From Pseudomonas sp. RGM2987 (GTDB taxonomy: Bacteria; Pseudomonadota; Gammaproteobacteria; Pseudomonadales; Pseudomonadaceae), in the NCBI RefSeq assembly GCF_022952855.1, contig NZ_JALJDX010000170.1, forward strand, positions 1-37,550: DNA of 37,550 nt. Direction: 5' to 3'. Below the pieces are notes generated by a model, which was not told the DNA's origin, did not search any database, and worked only from the letters and a program-made list of their open reading frames with translations. Both the position numbers and the translations under genes were made by a program. This document shows positions 16,931 through 25,438 of this stretch, piece by piece. The first letter of the stretch is position 1. Each line of letters opens with the position of its first letter.

Positions 16931-16962
16931 GCGCCCATCCGCTTTCGGATGGGCGCTTTTTT
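16931..16962 (+). terminator. Intra-operon rho-independent terminator after aotJ
   Basis: A perfect 11-bp GC-rich stem (gcgcccatccg / cggatgggcgc) with a 4-nt loop is followed by six T residues. It lies in the 57-nt gap between the binding-protein and permease genes. It would let most transcripts end after aotJ, giving excess binding protein over the membrane subunits. Confidence 0.88.
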
Positions 16963-16981
16963 CCTGCCAAAGGCTTCTTCC

Positions 16982-17710
16982 ATGTTCGAACAACTCCTAC
17001 AAAATCTGGGGCTCTCGGCCTTCAGCCTGCAGGGCTTTGGCCCACTGCTGATGCAAGGCACCTGGATGACCATCAAGCTCTCGGCCCTGTCCTTGCTGTT
17101 GAGCGTCGTGCTCGGCCTGCTCGGCGCCAGTGCGAAACTGTCCAGTGTCAAACTGCTGCGAATCCCGGCCCAGCTCTACACCACGCTGATTCGTGGCGTA
17201 CCGGATCTGGTGCTGATGCTGCTGATCTTCTACAGCCTGCAAACCTGGCTGACTTCTCTTACAGACTTCATGGAATGGGAATACATCGAAATCGACCCAT
17301 TCGGCGCCGGGGTGATCACCCTGGGCTTCATTTATGGTGCGTACTTCACCGAGACCTTTCGCGGCGCGATCCTCGCCGTGCCCCGGGGCCAGGTCGAAGC
17401 CGCCACCGCGTACGGCCTCAAGCGTGGCCAGCGCTTTCGCTTCGTGGTGTTCCCGCAGATGATGCGTTTTGCCCTGCCGGGGATCGGCAATAACTGGATG
17501 GTCATGCTCAAGGCCACCGCGCTGGTGTCGATCATCGGTCTGGCCGACCTGGTCAAGGCCGCCCAGGATGCGGGCAAGAGCACCTACCAACTGTTCTACT
17601 TCCTGGTACTGGCGGCGTTGATCTACCTGCTGATCACCAGCGCATCGAACTTCATCCTGCGCTGGCTTGAACGCCGCTACGCTGCCGGAGCCCGGGTGGC
17701 CGTGCGATGA
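16982..17710 (+). CDS. aotQ: Basic amino acid ABC transporter permease (AotQ-like)
   Basis: This is a 242-aa HisQ/M-type permease with about five membrane helices. The EAA loop (QVEAATAYGLKRGQ, with E139 and G145) that contacts the ATPase is intact. I start it at ATG 16982 because an earlier in-frame start lies within the terminator hairpin. Its stop overlaps the next permease start as ATGA, so the two subunits are coupled and presumably form the heterodimeric channel. The long insertion EWEYIEIDPFGAG between helices is typical of HisQ-group proteins. Confidence 0.9.
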   Translation: MFEQLLQNLGLSAFSLQGFGPLLMQGTWMTIKLSALSLLLSVVLGLLGASAKLSSVKLLRIPAQLYTTLIRGVPDLVLMLLIFYSLQTWLTSLTDFMEWEYIEIDPFGAGVITLGFIYGAYFTETFRGAILAVPRGQVEAATAYGLKRGQRFRFVVFPQMMRFALPGIGNNWMVMLKATALVSIIGLADLVKAAQDAGKSTYQLFYFLVLAALIYLLITSASNFILRWLERRYAAGARVAVR

Positions 17711-18417
17711 TCGAACTTCTACAGGAATACTGGCGACCGTTCCTCTACAGCGACGGCGTCAACGTCACCGGCCTGGCGATGACCCTCTGGCTGCTCAGCG
17801 CCGCGCTGCTGATCGGTTTCGTGGTATCGATCCCGCTGTCGATTGCCCGGGTTTCGCCCAAGTTCTACGTGCGCTGGCCGGTGCAGTTCTACACCTATCT
17901 GTTTCGTGGAACACCGCTGTATATCCAGCTGTTGATCTGCTACACCGGCATCTACAGCATCGCGGCGGTGCGCGCCCAGCCGTTGCTCGACAGTTTCTTT
18001 CGCGATGCGATGAACTGCACGATCCTGGCCTTCGCCTTGAACACCTGCGCGTACACCACGGAGATTTTCGCCGGGGCGATCCGCAGCATGAACCACGGTG
18101 AAGTCGAGGCCGCCAAGGCTTATGGCCTGACCGGCTGGAAGCTTTACGCCTACGTGATCATGCCTTCGGCGCTGCGACGCTCGTTGCCGTACTACAGCAA
18201 CGAAGTGATTTTGATGCTGCACTCGACGACCGTGGCGTTCACCGCTACCGTTCCAGACGTGCTCAAAGTCGCCCGGGATGCCAACTCGGCCACCTTCCTG
18301 ACGTTCCAGTCGTTCGGGATCGCCGCGTTGATCTACCTGACCGTCACCTTTGCACTGGTGGGCCTCTTCCGCCTCGCCGAACGCCGCTGGCTGGCTTTCC
18401 TCGGGCCGGCCCACTAA
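17707..18417 (+). CDS. aotM: Basic amino acid ABC transporter permease (AotM-like)
   Basis: This is a 236-aa HisM-type permease, partner of the preceding gene. It has an RGTPLYIQL segment typical of polar amino acid permeases and the EAA loop EVEAAKAYGLTGWK (E134 onward). About five membrane helices. The start overlaps the aotQ stop (ATGA). The next gene begins 28 nt downstream with no terminator between. Confidence 0.9.
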   Translation: MIELLQEYWRPFLYSDGVNVTGLAMTLWLLSAALLIGFVVSIPLSIARVSPKFYVRWPVQFYTYLFRGTPLYIQLLICYTGIYSIAAVRAQPLLDSFFRDAMNCTILAFALNTCAYTTEIFAGAIRSMNHGEVEAAKAYGLTGWKLYAYVIMPSALRRSLPYYSNEVILMLHSTTVAFTATVPDVLKVARDANSATFLTFQSFGIAALIYLTVTFALVGLFRLAERRWLAFLGPAH

Positions 18418-18445
18418 GGGCTTCCGTTTCAGGACACACACGCAA

Positions 18446-19564
18446 ATGCGCCACCAGATTCATGAATTGCAGGCCCCGGTGCCGGGGACCGCACGCAAGA
18501 TCCACAGCTTTCACTTCGGCCCCGAAAAAGCCGTTGGCAAGGTCTACATCCAGGCCTCACTGCACGCCGATGAGCTGCCCGGCATGCTGGTTGCCTGGCA
18601 CCTCAAGCAACGCCTGGCCGAACTCGAAGCCTCGGGGCACCTGCGCCACGAGATCGTACTGGTGCCGGTCGCCAACCCCATCGGCCTGGAGCAGGTGCTG
18701 ATGGACGTGCCCCTGGGCCGCTATGAAATGGAGAGCGGGCAGAACTTCAACCGCCGCTTCGTCGACCTGAGCGAAGAGATCGGCAACGAAATCGAAGAGC
18801 TGCTCACCGACGACCCGCAGCACAACCTGATGCTGATCCGCACCAGCCTGCGCGATGCCCTCGCCCGCCAGACCGCGAGCACGCAATTGCAGTCCCTGCG
18901 CCTGGTGTTGCAGCGACTGGCCTGCGACGCCGACATGGTGCTGGACCTGCACTGCGACTTCGAAGCCGTGGCCCATCTCTACACCACGCCTGAAGCCTGG
19001 CCACAGGTCGAGCCGCTGGCGCGCTACCTCGGTGCCGAAGCGTGCCTGCTGGCTACCGATTCGGGCGGCCAGTCCTTCGATGAATGCTTCACCCTGCTCT
19101 GGTGGCAGCTCAAGGAACGCTTCGGCGAGCGCTTCGAGATTCCCTTGGGCAGTTTCTCGGTCACCGTCGAATTGCGTGGCCAGGGCGACGTCAATCACGG
19201 CTTGGCGAGCCTCGACTGCCAGGCCTTGATCGAATACTTGATCCGCTTCGGCGCCATCGACGGCGAACCGATGCCCCTGCCCGAGCTGCCCTACCCGGCC
19301 ACGCCGCTGGCCGGCGTCGAACCGGTGGCAACGCCCGTGGGCGGGTTGCTGGTCTACAGCGCCCTGCCCGGTGAATACCTGGAGGCGGGGCAACTGATCG
19401 CCGAGATCATCGACCCGGTCAACGACACCGTCACCCCGGTCCATTGCCGCAACGCCGGGCTGCTGTACGCTCGTTCGCTACGCCGCATGGCCACGGCCGG
19501 CATGGTGATTGCCCATGTCGCCGGCGCCGAAGCCTATCGCAGCGGCTACCTACTTTCGCCTTGA
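18446..19564 (+). CDS. aotO: AotO-like succinylglutamate desuccinylase/aspartoacylase family protein
   Basis: This is a 372-aa cytosolic M14-type zinc deacylase fold. Zinc ligands are H40 and E43 (SLHADELPG) and H169 (VLDLHCD); the catalytic glutamate is E242 ([10 protein letters not shown]) and the GQNFNRRF substrate-binding motif is at about 98-105. I chose ATG 18446 because upstream in-frame codons overlap the aotM reading frame. The protein sits inside the transporter operon, between permease and ATPase genes, as in P. aeruginosa aotJQMOP, where its role is not established. All metal and catalytic residues are present, so I infer an active deacylase, possibly on an N-acylated amino acid brought in by the transporter. 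Confidence 0.85.
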   Translation: MRHQIHELQAPVPGTARKIHSFHFGPEKAVGKVYIQASLHADELPGMLVAWHLKQRLAELEASGHLRHEIVLVPVANPIGLEQVLMDVPLGRYEMESGQNFNRRFVDLSEEIGNEIEELLTDDPQHNLMLIRTSLRDALARQTASTQLQSLRLVLQRLACDADMVLDLHCDFEAVAHLYTTPEAWPQVEPLARYLGAEACLLATDSGGQSFDECFTLLWWQLKERFGERFEIPLGSFSVTVELRGQGDVNHGLASLDCQALIEYLIRFGAIDGEPMPLPELPYPATPLAGVEPVATPVGGLLVYSALPGEYLEAGQLIAEIIDPVNDTVTPVHCRNAGLLYARSLRRMATAGMVIAHVAGAEAYRSGYLLSP

Positions 19565-19577
19565 GGATGCATGTTCC

Positions 19578-20342
19578 ATGTACAAATTGACCATCGAAGG
19601 CCTGCATAAAAGCTATGGCCAGCATGAGGTGCTCAAAGGCGTTTCGCTCAAGGCCAGGACCGGCGACGTGATCAGCCTGATCGGCGCCAGCGGCTCGGGC
19701 AAAAGCACCTTTCTGCGTTGCATCAACTTTCTAGAACAACCCAACGACGGCGCCATGAGCCTGGACGGCCAGTCAATCCAGATGATCAAGGACCGCCATG
19801 GCATGCGCGTGGCCGACGACGCCGAACTGCAACGCATCCGCACGCGCCTGGCCATGGTCTTCCAGCATTTCAACCTGTGGAGCCACATGACCGTGCTGGA
19901 AAACATCACCATGGCGCCACGCCGGGTGTTGGGCGTCAGCAAGCAGGAAGCCGACGAGCGCGCCCGGCGCTATTTGGACAAGGTCGGCCTGCCTGCACGG
20001 GTCGCCGAGCAATACCCGGCATTTCTTTCCGGCGGCCAGCAGCAACGCGTGGCGATCGCCCGGGCGCTGGCGATGGAGCCGGAGGTAATGCTCTTCGACG
20101 AGCCGACATCGGCCCTCGACCCGGAACTGGTGGGTGAAGTCTTGAAGGTGATCCAGGGCCTGGCCGAAGAAGGCCGGACGATGATCATGGTGACCCACGA
20201 AATGAGCTTCGCCCGCAAAGTCTCCAACCAGGTGCTGTTCCTGCACCAGGGCCTGGTGGAAGAAGAAGGCGCGCCGCAAGACGTACTGGGCAACCCCAAG
20301 AGCGAACGGCTCAAGCAGTTTCTCAGTGGCAACCTGAAGTAA
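19578..20342 (+). CDS. aotP: Basic amino acid ABC transporter ATPase (AotP/HisP-like)
   Basis: This is a 254-aa ATPase with Walker [10 protein letters not shown] (36-44), Q-loop VFQHFNLW (about 94-101), signature LSGGQQQR (150-157), Walker [10 protein letters not shown] (170-178) and H-loop His207. The ATG at 19578 is 13 nt after the aotO stop; an earlier in-frame start would lie inside aotO. It completes the transporter. No terminator with a T-run follows; the operon ends at a type-B REPIN and no argR is present. Confidence 0.93.
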   Translation: MYKLTIEGLHKSYGQHEVLKGVSLKARTGDVISLIGASGSGKSTFLRCINFLEQPNDGAMSLDGQSIQMIKDRHGMRVADDAELQRIRTRLAMVFQHFNLWSHMTVLENITMAPRRVLGVSKQEADERARRYLDKVGLPARVAEQYPAFLSGGQQQRVAIARALAMEPEVMLFDEPTSALDPELVGEVLKVIQGLAEEGRTMIMVTHEMSFARKVSNQVLFLHQGLVEEEGAPQDVLGNPKSERLKQFLSGNLK

Positions 20343-20412
20343 CAGCGCAATCCAGACTTCCCACCGCCAGGTCGGTGCCTGAACGCCGCTATCAAGCCAG
20401 GCCCTAAACCTC

Positions 20413-20520
20413 GTGGCGAGGGAGCTTGCTCCCGCTGGGCTGCGAAGCGGCCCCCCGGTTCTGACTGACACACCGCCAGGGGACGCTACGCGTCCAGCGG
20501 GAGCAAGCTCCCTCGCCACA
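20413..20520. repeat. Type-B REPIN
   Basis: Inverted ends gtggcgagggagcttgctcc and ggagcaagctccctcgccac surround a short middle containing ctgcgaagcgg. It lies between the transporter operon and the helicase gene, at or near the right border of the segment that splits the repair cassette. Confidence 0.88.
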
Positions 20521-20629
20521 AAAGCCCGCGAGCCCAGTGCTTTCATTCTCCAGCGGGCGCTACGCCATAAAACCTTTCGCGCTCCTGCGTGGTCACTGAG
20601 AGAACACTCCCAGGACGCACACGGCAGGC

Positions 20630-23116
20630 ATGGCGACATCCAACGACTTCGCAAGACAATGGTTCAGCGCCCGCGGCTGGAAGCCGTTCGCTTTTCAGAA
20701 GCAGGTCTGGGCCGCCGTCAAGCGTGGGGAGTCGGGGTTGTTGCATGCCAGCACCGGAGCGGGCAAGACCTATGCAGTCTGGTTCGCCGCTCTCAACCGC
20801 TTTGCCCGACGCGTCCCACCGGCGGATAAACCACGCAAACGCAAACCGCCGGCCGAACCACTGACCGTACTGTGGATCACGCCGATGCGGGCGCTGGCCG
20901 CTGACACAGGCAAAGCCCTGGAGGCGCCGCTGACGGACTTGCAATTGCCCTGGAGCGTCGGCCTGCGCACCGGCGACACCAGCGCCAGCGAACGGGCGCG
21001 CCAAGGCCGGCGCTTGCCCAGCGCGCTGATTACCACCCCCGAAAGCCTGACCCTGATGCTCGCCCGGGCCGATGCGCATACCGCAACGTCAACCCTGCGC
21101 ATGGTCGTGGTGGATGAATGGCACGAGTTGATCGGCAACAAACGAGGCGTGCAGCTGCAATTGGCCCTGGCGCGCCTGCGACACTGGAATCCCGGACTCA
21201 TCGTCTGGGGCGTGTCCGCCACCTTGGGCAATCAGGCCCATGCCGAACAGGTACTGCTGCCCCAAGGCAACGGCGTGAGCGTGCAAGGGGCCAACGGCAA
21301 GGCGCTTGTAGTCGACACACTGTTACCACCGGCCCTCGAACGTTTTCCCTGGGCCGGACACATTGGCTTGAAGATGCTGCCCCAGGTCGTTGCACAGATC
21401 GACGCCAGCAGCAGTTGCCTGGTGTTCACCAACACCCGGGCCCAATCGGAAATCTGGTACCAGGCGATCCTCGAAGCAAGACCCGACTGGGCTGGACTGA
21501 TCGCCCTGCACCACAGCTCGCTGTCCCGCGAGACCCGCGATTGGGTCGAACGCGCCCTGAAGGACGGCCAGCTCAAAGCAGTGGTCTGCACCTCCAGTCT
21601 GGACCTGGGGGTGGACTTCCTGCCGGTGGAGCGCGTGCTGCAGATCGGTTCGGCCAAGGGCGTGGCGCGCCTGATGCAGCGCGCCGGGCGCTCCGGTCAC
21701 GCGCCGGGACGCGTCTCGCGGGTGACCTTGGTGCCGACCCACAGCCTGGAGCTGATCGAGGCCGGCGCTGCCCAGGACGCCGTGGCCCAACGGCGCATCG
21801 AACCTCGCGAGTCACCCTACAAGCCCCTGGATGTGCTGGTGCAACATCTGGTCAGCATGGCACTGGGTGGCGGTTTCATTCCCGGGGAACTGTTCGAAGA
21901 AGTGCGCGGCGCCTGGGCCTATCGCGACCTGAACCCGGCCGAATGGGCCTGGGCCCTGGCCTTTGTGCGTCACGGCGGCCTGTCGTTGACTGCCTACCCG
22001 GATTACCGTCGGGTCGAACCGGACGAGCACGGGATCTGGCGCGTGCCTGACGCCCGTCTGGCCCGGCGCCACCGCATGAGCATTGGTACCATCGTCAGCG
22101 ATGCCAGCCTGCAATTGAAATTCTGGAGCAAGGGCGGTGGCGGCAAGACCCTGGGCAGCGTGGAAGAAGGCTTTATCGCCCGCCTGCGGCCCGGCGACGG
22201 CTTCCTGTTTGCCGGGCGACTGCTGGAGCTAGTGCGGGTCGAAGACATGACCGCCTACGTGCGACGCAGCCAGGCCAGGAAGGCCGCCGTCCCGCGCTGG
22301 AACGGCGGGCGGATGCCGCTTTCCAACGAACTGGCGGCCGCTGTCGTGGCCCGTCTCAGCGAGGCCGCCGCTGGCCGCTTCGCAGGCCCGGAGATGCAAG
22401 CGGTAAAACCCTTGCTGCTGACCCAGCAACGCTGGTCCGGCTTGCCCACGCAAGATTCGCTGCTGGCCGAGGCACTCAAGTCCCGGGAGGGATGGCACCT
22501 GTTTTTGTACCCGTTCGCCGGGCGCCAGGTGCATCTGGGGCTGGCAAGCCTGATGGCCTGGCGCGTCAGCCAGCAGCAACCGGTGACGTTCTCCATCGCG
22601 GTCAACGACTATGGGCTGGAATTGCTCAGCGCCACGCCGGTGGACTGGTCCCGCTACCTGACCCCGCAACTGCTGAGCAGCGAACATCTGCTGGCCGATG
22701 TGCTTGCCAGCCTCAATGCCGGCGAACTGGCCCTGCGGCGCTTTCGGGAAATCGCCCGGATCGCCGGACTGGTGTTTGCCGGTTACCCCGGCGCGCCGAA
22801 AAGCACCCGCCAGGTCCAGGCCTCCAGCGGGCTGTTCTTTCAGGTTTTCAAGCAGTACGACGCCGACAACCTGCTGCTGGCCCAGGCCGGCGAGGAAGTC
22901 TTGCGTGAAGAATTGGATATCCGTCGACTGGAGCAGACCTTGGCACGCCTCAATACGTTGAAGCTGGACCTGCATGCGATCAAACGCCCGACACCCCTCG
23001 GCTTTCCATTATTGGTGGAGCGGTTCAGGGAAAGCATGAGTTCGGAGAAACTCGCCGATCGCATTCGGCGAATGGTCAGCGAGCTGGAAAAAACCGCCGA
23101 TGAGGGTGACGCGTGA
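20630..23116 (+). CDS. Ligase-associated DEXH-box helicase (Lhr-Core type)
   Basis: This is an 828-aa superfamily 2 helicase. Motif I STGAGKTY is at 41-48, motif II DEWH at 162-165, motif III SATL follows, and the second RecA domain carries [22 protein letters not shown] and QRAGRSGH. The C-terminal part is the Lhr winged-helix and beta-barrel core, without the extra C-terminal domain of long Lhr, so it is an Lhr-Core. Such enzymes translocate 3'-5' and unwind RNA:DNA hybrids; the P. putida relative has been studied biochemically. It overlaps the phosphoesterase gene at its stop. The ligase and exonuclease partners lie 6.3 kb upstream. Confidence 0.95.
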   Translation: MATSNDFARQWFSARGWKPFAFQKQVWAAVKRGESGLLHASTGAGKTYAVWFAALNRFARRVPPADKPRKRKPPAEPLTVLWITPMRALAADTGKALEAPLTDLQLPWSVGLRTGDTSASERARQGRRLPSALITTPESLTLMLARADAHTATSTLRMVVVDEWHELIGNKRGVQLQLALARLRHWNPGLIVWGVSATLGNQAHAEQVLLPQGNGVSVQGANGKALVVDTLLPPALERFPWAGHIGLKMLPQVVAQIDASSSCLVFTNTRAQSEIWYQAILEARPDWAGLIALHHSSLSRETRDWVERALKDGQLKAVVCTSSLDLGVDFLPVERVLQIGSAKGVARLMQRAGRSGHAPGRVSRVTLVPTHSLELIEAGAAQDAVAQRRIEPRESPYKPLDVLVQHLVSMALGGGFIPGELFEEVRGAWAYRDLNPAEWAWALAFVRHGGLSLTAYPDYRRVEPDEHGIWRVPDARLARRHRMSIGTIVSDASLQLKFWSKGGGGKTLGSVEEGFIARLRPGDGFLFAGRLLELVRVEDMTAYVRRSQARKAAVPRWNGGRMPLSNELAAAVVARLSEAAAGRFAGPEMQAVKPLLLTQQRWSGLPTQDSLLAEALKSREGWHLFLYPFAGRQVHLGLASLMAWRVSQQQPVTFSIAVNDYGLELLSATPVDWSRYLTPQLLSSEHLLADVLASLNAGELALRRFREIARIAGLVFAGYPGAPKSTRQVQASSGLFFQVFKQYDADNLLLAQAGEEVLREELDIRRLEQTLARLNTLKLDLHAIKRPTPLGFPLLVERFRESMSSEKLADRIRRMVSELEKTADEGDA

Positions 23117-23772
23117 TGCCGGCGCCTTATCCCGTCAGCCTCGCCGGCGAAGAACTCTGGCTGCTACCGGAAAAAGCCCTGTATTGGCCGGCCCAGGAGA
23201 CCCTGATGGTGGCTGATGTGCATTTCGGCAAGGCTGCCGCCTATCGCAGCCTCGGCCAACCGGTGCCCCATGGCACCACCGCCAGTAACATCGCCGTGCT
23301 GGACGCATTGCTGGCGAGCCTGCCGTGTCGGCAGTTGATCTTTCTCGGGGATTTTCTCCACGGCCCCGGCTCCCATGCGCCCGGCACCCTGAAAGCGCTT
23401 CACGACTGGCGCGGGCGACACCCACACCTGGCAATGACGCTGATTCGCGGCAACCATGACAAACGCGCCGGGGACCCACCCTCGACCCTGAACATTCGCG
23501 TGGTGCCGGAGCCACTGCTGTTAGGCCCTTTCGCCGTGCAACACGAGCCTGACCCACACCCCAGCCGTCACGTGCTGGCCGGTCATGTGCACCCGGTCTA
23601 CCACCTGAGGGGCAAAGGGCGCGAGCGCCTGCGCCTGGCCTGCTTTCGGCTGGGCAGCGAAATCAGCCTGCTGCCGGCCTTCGGTGCATTCACAGGCGGT
23701 TACCGGGTCGAGCAAGACAGTGATTGCAGGATTTTTGTTATCGGCGATGGCGAAATCTGGCCCGTCAGCTGA
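23116..23772 (+). CDS. pdeM: Ligase-associated metallophosphoesterase PdeM
   Basis: This 218-aa calcineurin-like phosphoesterase has all metal motifs: ADVHFGK, FLGDFLHG, RGNHDKR and LAGHVHP. The family is encoded with Lhr-Core helicase, MBL exonuclease and ATP-dependent ligase and acts on phosphodiesters, probably trimming DNA or RNA ends. The helicase stop and this start overlap (GTGATG); ATG 23116 is chosen, with GTG 23113 possible and slightly better spaced from the GAGGG ribosome binding site. It is the last gene of the unit. Confidence 0.92.
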   Translation: MPAPYPVSLAGEELWLLPEKALYWPAQETLMVADVHFGKAAAYRSLGQPVPHGTTASNIAVLDALLASLPCRQLIFLGDFLHGPGSHAPGTLKALHDWRGRHPHLAMTLIRGNHDKRAGDPPSTLNIRVVPEPLLLGPFAVQHEPDPHPSRHVLAGHVHPVYHLRGKGRERLRLACFRLGSEISLLPAFGAFTGGYRVEQDSDCRIFVIGDGEIWPVS

Positions 23773-23808
23773 CGCCCCGTGTGCTGTCGCTTACGGACCA
23801 CTCGTTCA

Positions 23809-24015
23809 TCAGGCAACAGGCGCAGGAGGTGGCTCGTCCGGCAGGGTGGGTTCGCCGGGCTCGGTGGGCTGTTCGTTGGGGGTATCGGGATCAGGCTGAC
23901 CCGGGATGCCGCCCGCCGCTTCGGCAGGATGGGCCAGCAGTGACCAGGCCATGACGCCGATCTGATTGGGCTCAAGCCTTGCCAGTTCGGCACTGATTCG
24001 CGGATCGATCTTCAT
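23809..24015 (-). CDS. Small acidic proline-rich conserved protein
   Basis: This is a 68-aa protein starting at ATG 24015, which has AGGAG 7 nt upstream. The N-terminal 25 residues (MKIDPRISAELARLEPNQIG) look like a short folded or helical segment. The remaining 40 are a low-complexity tail rich in Pro, Glu, Asp and Gly (PDTPNEQPTEPGEPTLPDEPP), probably disordered. No signal peptide or membrane segment. It lies between pdeM (convergent) and dcd (same strand), with the dcd terminator upstream of it. I do not recognise a functional family; coding is supported by the ribosome binding site and composition only. Confidence 0.6.
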   Translation of the reverse strand: MKIDPRISAELARLEPNQIGVMAWSLLAHPAEAAGGIPGQPDPDTPNEQPTEPGEPTLPDEPPPAPVA

Positions 24016-24052
24016 AGAGCAACTCCTGAGCGAAGGCCCGCTGCGCTGACGC

Positions 24053-24093
24053 AAAAAAAAGCGGGCAGTACACCCAATAGAGTGCCTGCCCGC
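24053..24093 (-). terminator. Rho-independent terminator of dcd
   Basis: On the minus strand, an 8-bp stem GCGGGCAG/CTGCCCGC, extended by a short CAC/GTG inner pairing, is followed by eight T residues. It begins 27 nt after the dcd stop codon and precedes the small proline-rich gene. Confidence 0.88.
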
Positions 24094-24119
24094 CCAGGAA
24101 TTCCCTCAGTTCGTCAGAT

Positions 24120-24686
24120 TCAGGTACGTGGCAGTGTCACACCGCGCTGGCCCTGGTACTTGCCGCCACGATCCTTGTAGGACACTTCGCATTCTTCGTC
24201 GGATTCGAGGAACAGCATCTGCGCCACGCCCTCGTTGGCGTAGATTTTCGCCGGCAGGGTCGTGGTGTTGGAGAACTCCAAGGTCACGTGGCCTTCCCAT
24301 TCCGGCTCCAGCGGCGTGACGTTGACGATGATGCCGCAGCGGGCATAGGTGCTCTTGCCCAGGCAAATGGTCAGGACATTGCGCGGAATGCGGAAATACT
24401 CGACGGTACGGGCCAGGGCGAAGGAGTTCGGCGGGATGATGCACACGTCGCTCTTGATGTCGACAAAGCTCTTCTCGTCGAAGTTCTTCGGATCGACGGT
24501 GGCCGAATTGATGTTGGTGAACACCTTGAATTCGTCGGCGCAACGCACGTCGTAGCCGTAGCTGGAGACGCCGAAGGAAATCAGCCGGTCGGCGCCTTCG
24601 CCACGCATCTGGCGCTCGACGAAGGGCTCGATCATGCCGTGCTCTTGCGCCATGCGGCGAATCCACTTGTCCGATTTGATGCTCAT
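24120..24686 (-). CDS. dcd: dCTP deaminase
   Basis: This is a 188-aa enzyme that deaminates dCTP to dUTP, feeding dTMP synthesis. Homotrimeric dUTPase fold. Key elements are GKSTYARCG (110-118) and the catalytic glutamate in VTLEFSN (E137), with the C-terminal nucleotide lid [11 protein letters not shown]. Its length is close to the E. coli enzyme, but its sequence is of the type common in Pseudomonas. The ATG follows AGGAA. Monocistronic with its own terminator. Confidence 0.96.
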   Translation of the reverse strand: MSIKSDKWIRRMAQEHGMIEPFVERQMRGEGADRLISFGVSSYGYDVRCADEFKVFTNINSATVDPKNFDEKSFVDIKSDVCIIPPNSFALARTVEYFRIPRNVLTICLGKSTYARCGIIVNVTPLEPEWEGHVTLEFSNTTTLPAKIYANEGVAQMLFLESDEECEVSYKDRGGKYQGQRGVTLPRT

Positions 24687-25040
24687 GGCGGGTTTCCTGA
24701 ATAGCGAGGTGGAAAAAATACGTCCGGCATCTTACCGGGGCGCGGGGCCGGGTTCAAAGCGCGGGAAGCAAATCTCGCCGATCCGCCTTGATTTCCTGGC
24801 CCTGGCGGCCATCGCGCCCGCCGTCAGTCACGAAAACCGAGAAACCTTCGCAAAGACCATTGGCAGGTCCGGGAAAAAGGGTTAAGGTGGCGTCACTGTG
24901 TTGCTTGTGTCACTGAGAATCTCTACACGATATGTTGAATTTCGATCCAACCATCTACAAGAATTTTTCCTGCTCTTTGCACTCAGTCTCGCTCAGGGTT
25001 CTTCCTGAGTCGCAGTTATCTTTGTTCAAGGAGTTACACC
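24687..25040. promoter_or_regulatory. Divergent dcd / cold-shock control region with long csp leader
   Basis: This 354-bp gene-free region holds the promoters of dcd and of the cold-shock gene. A weak plus-strand candidate is TTGCTT, 17 nt, TACACG around 24901-24930, giving a leader of about 110 nt. The leader holds a small hairpin ctcagg...cctgag near 24992-25010 and ends with aaggag before the ATG. Long structured leaders are usual for csp mRNAs. The promoter call is tentative. Confidence 0.4.
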
Positions 25041-25250
25041 ATGTCTAATCGCCAAACCGGTACCGTTAAGTGGTTCAACGATGAAAAAGGCTTCGGCTTC
25101 ATCACCCCACAATCCGGTGACGACCTGTTTGTTCACTTCAAAGCTATCCAATCCGACGGCTTCAAAAGCCTGAAAGAAGGCCAACAGGTTTCTTTCATCG
25201 CTACCCGCGGTCAGAAAGGCATGCAAGCTGAAGAAGTTCAAGTTATCTAA
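25041..25250 (+). CDS. Cold-shock domain protein (CspA family)
   Basis: This is a 69-aa OB-fold nucleic-acid chaperone. RNP1 KGFGFI (16-21) and RNP2 DLFVHF (28-33) are both present, with the typical [11 protein letters not shown] start and EVQVI end. It binds single-stranded RNA or DNA and prevents mRNA structure at low temperature; some family members are constitutive. The codon choice is strongly optimised (many ggc, gaa, aaa and ttc codons), as expected of an abundant protein. AAGGAG lies 8 nt before the ATG. A terminator follows closely. Confidence 0.96.
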   Translation: MSNRQTGTVKWFNDEKGFGFITPQSGDDLFVHFKAIQSDGFKSLKEGQQVSFIATRGQKGMQAEEVQVI

Positions 25251-25267
25251 CTTGCCCTTGCTTTAGC

Positions 25268-25300
25268 AAAAAGCCCCGCCCTCAGAAGCGGGGCTTTTTT
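25268..25300 (+). terminator. Rho-independent terminator of the cold-shock gene
   Basis: Stem aagccccgc / gcggggctt with an 8-nt loop, flanked by an A-run on the left and T6 on the right. It starts about 18 nt after the stop codon. The A-run would also allow it to work in the opposite direction. Confidence 0.92.
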
Positions 25301-25330
25301 GTGCCCGTCAGTTTTGTCCGGGCATAAAAA

Positions 25331-25419
25331 TGTGGGAGCGGGCTTGCTCGCGAATGCAGTATGTCAGTCAGCACCAATGTCGCTGATCCACCGCATTCGC
25401 GAGCAAGCCCGCTCCCACA
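25331..25419. repeat. Type-A REPIN
   Basis: Inverted ends tgtgggagcgggcttgctcg and cgagcaagcccgctcccaca surround an 89-bp element with the inner pair gcgaatgc/gcattcgc. It lies between the convergent cold-shock and DUF481 genes. Confidence 0.92.
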
Positions 25420-25438
25420 GGTCTGTCTTAGCCTGGAG

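Noticed and set aside
20521..20629. LexA box before the helicase-PdeM pair
   Set aside because: The nearest candidate has 12 bases between CTG and CAG and a GC-rich centre.
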